From the NCBI GenBank assembly GCA_019415505.1, contig DXZC01000069.1:1-11873 (forward strand): 11,873 nt of DNA, written 5' to 3'. The translations under genes were made by a program, and so were the position numbers. Numbering within the stretch: position 1 is the stretch's first letter; every line of letters starts with the position of its first letter. Origin of the DNA: Peptococcaceae bacterium. Lineage in GTDB: Bacteria > Bacillota > Dehalobacteriia > UBA7702. The notes under the pieces were generated by a model, which searched no databases, was not told the DNA's origin, and saw nothing but the letters and a program-made list of their open reading frames with translations. Below are positions 1-6,675 of this stretch, piece by piece.

Positions 1-482
1 GTAGTATGTTGATTCTGGCGGTCAAACCAGGTGTTGTAGTACCGCTCCACAGTTAATTGCAAATGCGCCGGGATAAGGGGTTTAAGGGCCTTTTCTACAT
101 CGGGAAACAAAAAAATCTCGCCCCATTCCGGGGGAGATACTTTGACTGTTATCGTTGAATTTGCAAAACTGACCAGGCTGCCGCCACCCGTAAAGGTGCG
201 AACAATGGTTTTGATTTTATCCTCGTTTAGCTTACCCGTACCCCTCAGACGTGCTAATATCATCATGCGGCGCTGGGTGGTATCGCGGTCCTGGGGGATT
301 ATGCCTAATATCTGCTCCCACTCGCTAAGACGGGATTCGGAGCTGGTAGATATAGCTGCGTCCTGAGGCAAAATAGACACATTATTTTGCAGTTCAATAA
401 ACTCCTTATCTAATGCTTCAGCTATGGCCTCTATTTCACTGATATCCCGATAAAACCAAGGTAAATAGTTCATGTAAGGCAT
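1..482 (-). CDS. DUF2313/YmfQ-like baseplate protein, 3' end cut by window edge
   Basis: An open frame starts at ATG 482-480 and stays open for 160 codons to the left edge, so the C terminus is missing. The start shares one base with the baseplate J stop (TAATG), which implies translational coupling. The product begins MPYMNYLPWFYRDISEIEAI. It has a helical N-terminal half with an ILGI..QDRDTTQRRMMILARL segment, then a small beta domain ending in PLIPAHLQL and a Y.TW stretch. This pattern, and the place directly after baseplate J, fit the DUF2313 family (XkdU/YmfQ, Mu gp48-like). Members usually have about 180-200 residues, so only a short tail should be missing. By family knowledge it is a baseplate wedge component that joins the J protein to the tail-fibre region; that role is inferred here. 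The next genes, expected to be fibres, lie outside the window. Confidence 0.85.
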   Translation of the reverse strand, partial: MPYMNYLPWFYRDISEIEAIAEALDKEFIELQNNVSILPQDAAISTSSESRLSEWEQILGIIPQDRDTTQRRMMILARLRGTGKLNEDKIKTIVRTFTGGGSLVSFANSTITVKVSPPEWGEIFLFPDVEKALKPLIPAHLQLTVERYYNTWFDRQNQHT

Positions 483-1567
483 TAGACGCTCACCTCCGTA
501 ACGTCAAGACCGCCTAATTTACCTATTTCCTCAGAACTTAATGGTATATCAGACTGACCGCCGTTCAAGCGTAAATTAGTGGCTGCTGAAACGCCCTCCG
601 CGCCTAAAACCGCACTGCCAATATCAACATAATACACGGCGTTACGGGAATAAGCTTCTTCCTGTAAATAGTTATTAATAGCTGCCGAAATATTAGTTTT
701 AACATCAGACAGTAAATAGCCCTCTTTTAGCTGGACAGACAAGGAAATATTCACAGCCACTTCTGTTGCTGTAGTTACGGTTACTTTCGCGCCAATAGGG
801 GCTACACCGTTACCTAAACCCTCAGAATCGGGGTCAAGGTAATCCTGAAATGCCTTTATTAAGGTAGGTGAAGCCTTTTGATTTTCTGAGTTTAAAATAC
901 TAACTTTAAGGGTATTCGCACCGTCCCATAGAGGGAATACTTTAGCCTTGCCAATACCGTCATAGTTATCAGCCCAATATAGATATTGGGCCGCGTTACC
1001 GTCTTGTAGCTCGTTAGTAATATAAGACAAATACCTGGACCTTAAATCAGCATCGTTCTCTGTATCCTCCCCAGGTATAAGTATCTCGGTTATCTCAGCG
1101 CTACCCAAGCCGTCAATATGAGTTACTGGAGATAAAGCGCCTATATAATCATTAGGTCCCGCCCCGGCTTCCACTGGTTCTACTTTGTATTCCCCTGTAT
1201 CTATTTTTTCTATAACAACATAAGTATAAGATATTGAAGGGTCAAGGGACATAAAGCGGGTGCCTGTAGGAATCTCCATAAAAAATCCAGCCGTATCCTT
1301 AAAAACGCTTTTACAAGTCGCTTTTGTAGCCTCTCGGCGGCTTATGCCCATTTCTTCAACTCTTTTATCTAGGGAGATGCCAGTAGCAGTCAGAATAAAG
1401 GCTTCATCATAGGCGTTAAATAGTAAACGGTAACTAGAGGCTATTTCCCACGCCGCGGGGGATAAAGCGTCATATATAATACTGCCCTCCCGTTTATCTA
1501 ACTCATCGGGTATGCGTGAAAGGAGACGAGCGAGAATTGCCGCGGCGGTAAATTCTTCTGTATTCAT
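482..1567 (-). CDS. Baseplate J-like wedge protein (XkdT/YqbT-like)
   Basis: This 361-residue protein is a baseplate J family member, the equivalent of T4 gp6, P2 gpJ and PBSX XkdT. It forms the wedge ring that surrounds the hub and triggers sheath contraction. Supporting features are the N-terminal ILARLLSRIPDELDKREGS and 'IIYDALSPAAWEIA' helices, the central LDKRVEEMGI.R..AT segment, and a beta region with IPTGTRF and PV..I.G.GSAEI. After that comes 'GEDTENDADLRSRYLSYI' followed by the DGNAAQYLYWA..., GIGKAKVFP block typical of the family core. Length is normal for Bacillota members. The start ATG (1567-1565) overlaps the upstream DUF2634 stop as ATGA, and its own stop overlaps the next start as TAATG. 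It is therefore embedded in a tightly coupled baseplate cluster. No anomaly is seen. Confidence 0.95.
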   Translation of the reverse strand: MNTEEFTAAAILARLLSRIPDELDKREGSIIYDALSPAAWEIASSYRLLFNAYDEAFILTATGISLDKRVEEMGISRREATKATCKSVFKDTAGFFMEIPTGTRFMSLDPSISYTYVVIEKIDTGEYKVEPVEAGAGPNDYIGALSPVTHIDGLGSAEITEILIPGEDTENDADLRSRYLSYITNELQDGNAAQYLYWADNYDGIGKAKVFPLWDGANTLKVSILNSENQKASPTLIKAFQDYLDPDSEGLGNGVAPIGAKVTVTTATEVAVNISLSVQLKEGYLLSDVKTNISAAINNYLQEEAYSRNAVYYVDIGSAVLGAEGVSAATNLRLNGGQSDIPLSSEEIGKLGGLDVTEVSV

Positions 1568-2010
1568 AAAATCTCATACCCTCTTTCCGCGCTGAATGAA
1601 CCATAAATTGTATTGACTGTAAAGACTACTGTCAATTCCTCCCGGTTTGAAGAAGCTTTAAAATCTGTTACAGATAAAACTCTATCATCTTCCATAACTG
1701 ATTCTATGATTCGCCGTTGCAATTCACTTTGTATTACAACAGAGGGCAAGCCTATAAGGTCGTTAACCATTAAACCGTAATTATCGCTGTATATTTCATA
1801 TACGCTCGTATCGGTCATCAAGCGCTTATGAATAGCCTGTGTAACACCTTCCTTGCCATCTATTTTACCCCGTATACTTTTGGCTTTAAGGTCTATTTTA
1901 TAGGTCAAATCAGGCTGTATGACTTCCTCAGAATTTTCAATATCCTCCAAGGGAGCGCCATCAGGTAATAAGCTATTAAAACTGTCGTCTACAGTTACAG
2001 AAAGGGGCAT
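1564..2010 (-). CDS. DUF2634 (XkdS-like) gp25-family baseplate wedge protein
   Basis: This 148-residue protein lies directly between the DUF2577 and baseplate J genes, which is the standard position of XkdS/YqbS (DUF2634). That family is distantly related to T4 gp25 and P2 gpW. The N-terminal third is acidic and linker-like (DSFNSLLPDGAPLEDIENSE). The core runs RLMTDTSVYEIYSDNYGL, then 'ELQRRIIESVMEDDRVLSV' and a beta hairpin ending in 'TVNTIYGSFSAERGYEI'. The arrangement of an amphipathic helix that ends in a DDRV-like turn before two strands is typical of gp25-like folds. Its family role is a wedge component that contacts the sheath base together with the J protein. The start at 2010 forms a TAATG overlap with the upstream stop, and the stop overlaps baseplate J as ATGA. 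Confidence 0.88.
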   Translation of the reverse strand: MPLSVTVDDSFNSLLPDGAPLEDIENSEEVIQPDLTYKIDLKAKSIRGKIDGKEGVTQAIHKRLMTDTSVYEIYSDNYGLMVNDLIGLPSVVIQSELQRRIIESVMEDDRVLSVTDFKASSNREELTVVFTVNTIYGSFSAERGYEIL

Positions 2011-2255
2011 TATTCCACCGCCTTTCCAAGAATAATATATTTTTGCCCCCTGAGCACACGGAGCATAATCAGTTTATCCTCTAAATTCAGCTCAGGGGTT
2101 TCTGAAGTTTTAAGTAAATTAATAGGCTCTAATACTATGCTTTCATTCAACTGCACATTTAAGGGGTCTGTGCTTATAACCGTACCTGAAGCATATTCAG
2201 TTAGACCCCAATGTGTTAAAACATTTTGCGTTATTCTTTTAATTAATTCGTCCAT
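2010..2255 (-). CDS. DUF2577 (XkdR/YqbR-like) small hub protein
   Basis: This 81-residue protein starts at ATG 2255-2253. It is preceded by TAAGGTGATAAT, in which the stop of the hub gene forms part of the ribosome binding site. The sequence holds one small beta-barrel-like unit: ASGTVISTDPLNVQLNES, then IVLEPINLL, then LEDKLIMLRVLRGQKYIIL. A G.V.S..PL.V.L pattern followed by a terminal 'D.L.MLR...GQKY.IL.K' strand pair is characteristic of DUF2577, an OB-fold-like family found between the hub and gp25-like genes in PBSX-type tails. It probably packs at the tip of the hub. It carries no beta-helical or PAAR-like spike extension, so it would be at most a blunt cap. The exact function of the family is uncertain. 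Confidence 0.82.
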   Translation of the reverse strand: MDELIKRITQNVLTHWGLTEYASGTVISTDPLNVQLNESIVLEPINLLKTSETPELNLEDKLIMLRVLRGQKYIILGKAVE

Positions 2256-2264
2256 ATTATCACC

Positions 2265-4151
2265 TTATTTATGCGCCAGGATATAAACATGAGGGTTTAT
2301 CTTCGGGCTAGGCGGATATTTATACCCGCCTTTATGCAGTTCTAAATGAAGATGGGAGCCGCTGGCATTGCCTGTGCTCCCCTCCCGGCCCAATTTTGTG
2401 TTGTTGGTAACAGATTGCCCCGTTTTCACATAAATGCTGCTTAAATGGGCGTATACGCTTAAATATCCGTCGTTATGCTTTACATGAACACAGCGCCCAT
2501 AGGAGGATTTAGTACCGGCAAATGTAACTTTACCGCTGCAAATGGCATAGACGGTTTTATCGCTAGTGCCAACATAATCAGTACCAGTATGCCAGCCGCA
2601 TTTCCATTTCCCCGACTTGCCAAATACGCAAGAAATCTTATAGGAACCATGAAACGGTAATCTATAGCCACTGGTGCCACCGCTGGCCGTCGTATTCTCG
2701 CCATCATAGATAATTATCTCACCATTGCGCCGGCCAAAGGCATTGCACTCTGCATTAGACGACATTAAGATATCAATGCGGTATGTACCGTCAGATTTAA
2801 CCTTAATAGCGCCGCCCCGGTCATTAACGGTGAAAATCTTGCCGTCGATAGATGTACCGGTACCCAAGGGCTTAACTTTAGTGCCATAGGCAACGTCGGA
2901 CGGAGCCGCGCATGTGTTTTTACTGGGGTCTAGCTTGTTGCCCTTACAATCCAAAAAACCGCCCTCTAATTTGTTATTAGCCGGGTAGTAAGCTGTAAAC
3001 TCGGCCTTTACCGCCCTGCCTGTACCCAAGCTGCCGGAATCGTTTAGGATAGAATCGCTGTCCTTTTTAGTAATTTCTACATATTCTTGGGACATATGTT
3101 CTTCCCAAACAATTTGCGATTCAATAAATACCGACAGTGTTAAGTCCATAGTATAGCTGTCACCGCTAATGTTATGAACTGCTTTTTCCACTATCAGCCG
3201 GCGGTCAAGACTTATATCGCCCAGTTCCGCTATTTTAAAACGTAAGATGTTACCGGCCCTGATATCCGGTATGCCTAAGCATTTTATATTCAGAGTACGT
3301 CGCTTCTGGGCATAAAGTAAAAGCATATTTTTAGCTAATTGTTTTATTTGCGCGGGTTCATAGCTTTCATCCACTGTTTTATAATACTGTAAAAAGCCCC
3401 ATTCCTTTATAAGGTTGGAGGCGGAAACAGCGTATACATCACCCTGCCCTGTGTCTGGATTCGGTTGTACCAGCTTTATGTAGTTATATACGTCGTCGTC
3501 AATGCTGGTTTTATAATTGTAGCTTGTGGCCCCACTTTTATCTCCAATTATATAGGGTTTTTCCATATTAGAGGCTTTTTTTAAGGTTACTCTGCCGCAA
3601 TTATCGTAAAATACATAGATAATACCGGTTCCAGCCACAACACGGTCGTAACCCTCGGAGATATCCTCTGTGCCTACTGCCGTCTTATCCAAAGCCGTGG
3701 TTATTATGTCAATAACGCTCTTATTATCCATTACCATAGAAGGTATTACATATTTTGTATCCTCTATTTCACCTTGGATTAGATTAAAATCAAAAATTAC
3801 TTTTTTAACTACATCAGAGGCAGTCTTGCCGCTAAAATTATAGCTTTGGTTGGCCTTTAAGTAGCGTAATTGGTCGTAAGCCTTAACCTTGATAACTCCC
3901 TTTTCATCCTTATCCTTAGAGAACACATAACCTCTAAAGGTGAATATATTATCTATGGCAAATTGGACAATATCGCCTTCCCGGAAATCCAGATTAGCGT
4001 CCTTTGTAACTGTAAAGTCAAGGGAGCCGGGTTGTCCCACTCTTTCAGTGGTAAATTTTACTTCGCTGCAAGCTTTAGTGACGTCTTGCGGCGTTTTTGT
4101 TACCACTCTTGGGTATATTATTAACTTATATGTATGTGTAAAATCGTTCAT
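2265..4151 (-). CDS. Baseplate hub protein (XkdQ-like) fused to 3D domain and M23 peptidase
   Basis: This 628-residue protein combines a tail hub with two cell-wall-active domains. Residues 1 to about 350 match the XkdQ/YqbQ hub, equivalent to T4 gp27 and P2 gpD: an early TTERVGQPGSLDFTV strand pair, FREGDIVQF, FRGYVFSKDKD, and KVKAYDQLRYLKAN. A short linker (about 360-376) follows. Residues about 378-483 form a 3D domain (double-psi barrel, lytic transglycosylase type) with AAPSDVAYGTKV, VNDRGGAIK (D444), 'YRIDILMSS' (D460) and FGRR. Residues about 496-628 form an M23 metallopeptidase with zinc ligands H521 and D525 in HTGTD and H602 in GSHLHLEL; H600 and H569 (VYAHLSS) are the expected catalytic histidines. 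Key residues of both enzymes look intact. It would sit at the tail tip and open peptidoglycan during infection. Several cysteines (402, 414, 469, 508, 518, 538, 554) occur in the enzymatic part. The start forms ATGA with the upstream stop. Confidence 0.93.
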   Translation of the reverse strand: MNDFTHTYKLIIYPRVVTKTPQDVTKACSEVKFTTERVGQPGSLDFTVTKDANLDFREGDIVQFAIDNIFTFRGYVFSKDKDEKGVIKVKAYDQLRYLKANQSYNFSGKTASDVVKKVIFDFNLIQGEIEDTKYVIPSMVMDNKSVIDIITTALDKTAVGTEDISEGYDRVVAGTGIIYVFYDNCGRVTLKKASNMEKPYIIGDKSGATSYNYKTSIDDDVYNYIKLVQPNPDTGQGDVYAVSASNLIKEWGFLQYYKTVDESYEPAQIKQLAKNMLLLYAQKRRTLNIKCLGIPDIRAGNILRFKIAELGDISLDRRLIVEKAVHNISGDSYTMDLTLSVFIESQIVWEEHMSQEYVEITKKDSDSILNDSGSLGTGRAVKAEFTAYYPANNKLEGGFLDCKGNKLDPSKNTCAAPSDVAYGTKVKPLGTGTSIDGKIFTVNDRGGAIKVKSDGTYRIDILMSSNAECNAFGRRNGEIIIYDGENTTASGGTSGYRLPFHGSYKISCVFGKSGKWKCGWHTGTDYVGTSDKTVYAICSGKVTFAGTKSSYGRCVHVKHNDGYLSVYAHLSSIYVKTGQSVTNNTKLGREGSTGNASGSHLHLELHKGGYKYPPSPKINPHVYILAHK

Positions 4152-4672
4152 GCCTTCAACAAATCCACCCCGTGCTCCCGATATTCTTTCAGCGTCATAT
4201 CAACAAATTGGTCGCCAACACAGCCAAACCTTTCTTTTACGTTGTATTGAGTGATAACTACCTGAATATTGGTTTCATAAATATCGTTATTCTCCATGTC
4301 CATACGGGTGATAATTAGCCTTAGTATCTTCTTCTGCTCAATAGCGGCGCGAAAAAAATTAAGATAGTGAATAGGCTTAAATTCAGCCCCCTTGTTTGGC
4401 AGCATAAATTCTAGCTTATATTCTCTTAAACCGGGAATACCCGGCTGTATAACATCGCCAATATTTAGAATAGAATCCTCCATATTGGCAACCTTAACAG
4501 CCATTTCCAATTCTTCCGGTAAACCTTGGGGAGGTAATTCTATAGCATTCTTTTTTTCTTCTATTGTTATGGCTTTATAGACCTTTTTTTTAGTGCTGGG
4601 GTCAATGTAGGAGTATATGATTTTTTTAGTTTCTACTTTTGCCCCCGGTTCTAAAAGAAATATGTTATACAC
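4148..4672 (-). CDS. XkdP-like baseplate/hub adaptor lacking LysM
   Basis: This 174-residue protein uses a GTG start (4672-4670) preceded by GGAGAGGTGAGATT, a good ribosome binding site that supports the choice. It lies between the tape measure and hub genes, the position of XkdP/YqbP. The N-terminal LysM-bearing adaptor fold is recognisable: LPEELEMAVKVA, 'ILNIGDVIQPGIPGLREYKL', 'FFRAAIEQKKILRLIITR', and a final VGDQFVDMTLKEYREH. In the family, the ITR strand and the closing LKEYR motif are conserved. Usual members have about 220-240 residues with a C-terminal LysM. Here the protein ends soon after the LKEYR motif, so the LysM is absent. Its likely role is to connect the hub to the tape measure or inner tube. 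The first 45 codons hold three A7-A8 runs encoding lysines. The stop overlaps the hub start (ATGA). Confidence 0.82.
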   Translation of the reverse strand: MYNIFLLEPGAKVETKKIIYSYIDPSTKKKVYKAITIEEKKNAIELPPQGLPEELEMAVKVANMEDSILNIGDVIQPGIPGLREYKLEFMLPNKGAEFKPIHYLNFFRAAIEQKKILRLIITRMDMENNDIYETNIQVVITQYNVKERFGCVGDQFVDMTLKEYREHGVDLLKA

Positions 4673-4689
4673 AATCTCACCTCTCCCCG

Positions 4690-6675
4690 TTAAAAGTCAT
4701 AAGCTAAATCCGCGCCAGAATACATTTTTTCTTTTGCTTTAGCTATAATTTGTTCAGCCACCACGTCAGCATCAGCGTTTTCTCTGATATCGCCTGTAAA
4801 TTCAACCTTAAAATTAGGCTGCACAGTGTTGACATTGATGTTATTTACATAAGAACGAACCATAGCGTCGGATAAATAACGCAAGCTTTCGTCCGCTATG
4901 TTTACTGAATTATTAATTTTATCAACAGTATCTACATTGTCGACATTAGCTACAGAGTTATTCCCCAAGCCCAGAGGCGTGCTATCAAAACCCAGTGAGT
5001 CACCTTCTAAAACCTGTTTAACTTTATCCGGCAAACCTTTACCCCATTTATAGGCTTTTTTAGCGTTATCAAAAGCGTTAAAGGTAGGTAAACTAAAATC
5101 TGCCGTGGGAACTACTTTTTTATATTCACCGTTGGTTTTAGTTTGCGCCCAAGAGGTCAATTTACTTTGTAATTTCCCGATAGCCCCGGCTGTATTAGTG
5201 CCAAGTAGAGTGTCAACGGCTTTGGCAACACCTTGTATCATACTCAGCGCCGAATTGCCCATATCGGCTAATAAATTGGCCGCTGCCCCGCCAAAGTCCC
5301 TCAGACAGTTTGCGCAGAAATTCGCAAGGGCGGCAAAAGCGTTCCAAAGGCCGTTGGTAACTCCCAGGCCGATATTGAGAATCGAGGCCAAAATATTCCA
5401 AGCAATCGTAGCAGCCCCGGCTAGTACAGCCAGGATAGACCCGATTACGGATATATTAGTTATGCCGAGTTCGTTCGTCTTGTTAATTACCCAGGATATT
5501 ACAGCTATAACAGCGATAAAGCCAATAACAATCCAGGTCAGCGGACAAGCTGCCATTGCCGCGTTAAGCAACCACTGAGCTGTTTTCATCGTTAATGTAG
5601 CCGTTATAAGCACACCCATTGCGCCGGCTGTAAAAAGTAGGATAGGGCCAATAACAGCCCAATGCTCCGCCGCAAAGTTGGCGGCTGACGCCACTACATC
5701 TAATACTCCAACAGCCGCATTACCCAACACGGTAATAGCGTTAGCCATATTGTACATAAAAGTTTGGAACTTTTCACTATTAGCTAATTTACCCATACGC
5801 TGCATTGCAGGCTCTAATCCCTTTGTGACCATATTATTAAACTGATTTTTAATGTCGCCAAACGTCATGGGCATAGACTCAAACATTTCGTTTATATCAT
5901 TGCCCGCAGCAAACATGGCCCCTTTGATAATATCCGCTGTAATAGTACCCTCAGCGGACATTTCTTTAAGCTCGCCTTTACTCTTACCCGTAAAATCTGC
6001 GATAGCTTGGGCTAACATAGGGGCGTTTTCCATAATTGATCTAAATTCATCGCCCTGTAATTTACCTGCTGCCATAGCCTGAGTAAGCTGATACATACCT
6101 GCCTGTTGCTCCTGGGTGCTTGCGCCGCCGACCCTAAATGATTTTTGCATTAACTCCGTAAAACCGACAAGTTCCTGGTTATCACTAAAAGCCTCGCCAG
6201 CTAAAATCCCCATTTTGCCAACAATTTGACCCATGTCAAAATAATTGCCACGTGAGCGTTGAGCGGCGGCATAAATAGAATCGTTCAATTCGCCAGTTGT
6301 TTGCGCGCCATCATTGATTAGATTTAGACGTGCATTCATGTTGGTATAGGCATCTACTTTATCAGTCACAGACGTAACAATATCCGCCACTTTTTGTAGA
6401 CCAAAAATAGCCGCCCCAATACCAACCGCCCACTTGGCAAGGCTGCTGCTCACTATATCTGACTTACTTTTCGCTCGGTCAAAGCTGCCAATAAATCTAT
6501 CATTGCTACTTTTAGCCGCCCCAATAGCGGATATAGCCCCAGAACTATTAACAGCAATAGAAACAGGACCGCCAATTTGGGCTAAGGAGGCCCTGGCTTG
6601 TACTGCTGATGTCCTGATGCCTTTCAGCACGGGAGAAACCTTGTCCTGCATCATTATTGAGTTTCTAATATTCAT
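4690..6675 (-). CDS. Tail tape measure protein
   Basis: This 661-residue protein sets tail length and fills the tail tube before DNA ejection. Residues about 105-300 carry the tape-measure N-terminal domain: 'TNMNARLNLINDG', SRGNYFDMGQIVGKMG, FRVGGASTQEQQAGMYQLTQ, 'KLQGDEFRSIMENAPMLAQA', 'AEGTITADIIKGAMF', then 'MPMTFGDIKNQF'. Three strongly hydrophobic segments follow (about 339-361, 378-397, 407-437), consistent with insertion into the host membrane during ejection. A CxxC sits at C454/C457. The C terminus has the NVDNVDTVDKINNSVNIADE stretch and a beta segment (NFKVEFTGDI) common in Bacillota tape measures. No lysozyme, SLT or peptidase domain is visible. At about 0.15 nm per residue, a tail near 100 nm would be expected (inference). 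The start (6675-6673) is preceded by GGAAGGGGGGACGCTT and overlaps the frameshift-extension stop (ATGA). Confidence 0.95.
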   Translation of the reverse strand: MNIRNSIMMQDKVSPVLKGIRTSAVQARASLAQIGGPVSIAVNSSGAISAIGAAKSSNDRFIGSFDRAKSKSDIVSSSLAKWAVGIGAAIFGLQKVADIVTSVTDKVDAYTNMNARLNLINDGAQTTGELNDSIYAAAQRSRGNYFDMGQIVGKMGILAGEAFSDNQELVGFTELMQKSFRVGGASTQEQQAGMYQLTQAMAAGKLQGDEFRSIMENAPMLAQAIADFTGKSKGELKEMSAEGTITADIIKGAMFAAGNDINEMFESMPMTFGDIKNQFNNMVTKGLEPAMQRMGKLANSEKFQTFMYNMANAITVLGNAAVGVLDVVASAANFAAEHWAVIGPILLFTAGAMGVLITATLTMKTAQWLLNAAMAACPLTWIVIGFIAVIAVISWVINKTNELGITNISVIGSILAVLAGAATIAWNILASILNIGLGVTNGLWNAFAALANFCANCLRDFGGAAANLLADMGNSALSMIQGVAKAVDTLLGTNTAGAIGKLQSKLTSWAQTKTNGEYKKVVPTADFSLPTFNAFDNAKKAYKWGKGLPDKVKQVLEGDSLGFDSTPLGLGNNSVANVDNVDTVDKINNSVNIADESLRYLSDAMVRSYVNNINVNTVQPNFKVEFTGDIRENADADVVAEQIIAKAKEKMYSGADLAYDF

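Noticed and set aside
2480..2707. 75-codon minus-strand open frame inside the hub gene
   Set aside because: It overlaps the M23 domain in another frame and has no family features or suitable start signal.
4550..4589. Two further in-phase A AAA AAG heptamers (4589-4583 and 4556-4550) in the XkdP-like gene
   Set aside because: They are of dnaX slippery type, but the -1 frames stop after 2 and 18 codons and add nothing recognisable. Lysine-rich coding with AAA/AAG codons explains them. Transcript slippage at the A8 run cannot be excluded.
5105..5578. 157-codon open frame on the plus strand opposite the tape measure gene
   Set aside because: It lies antisense within the well-supported tape measure gene, has a composition that mirrors that gene, has no visible ribosome binding site, and no recognisable motif. 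The same reasoning removes the other plus-strand open frames in the window.
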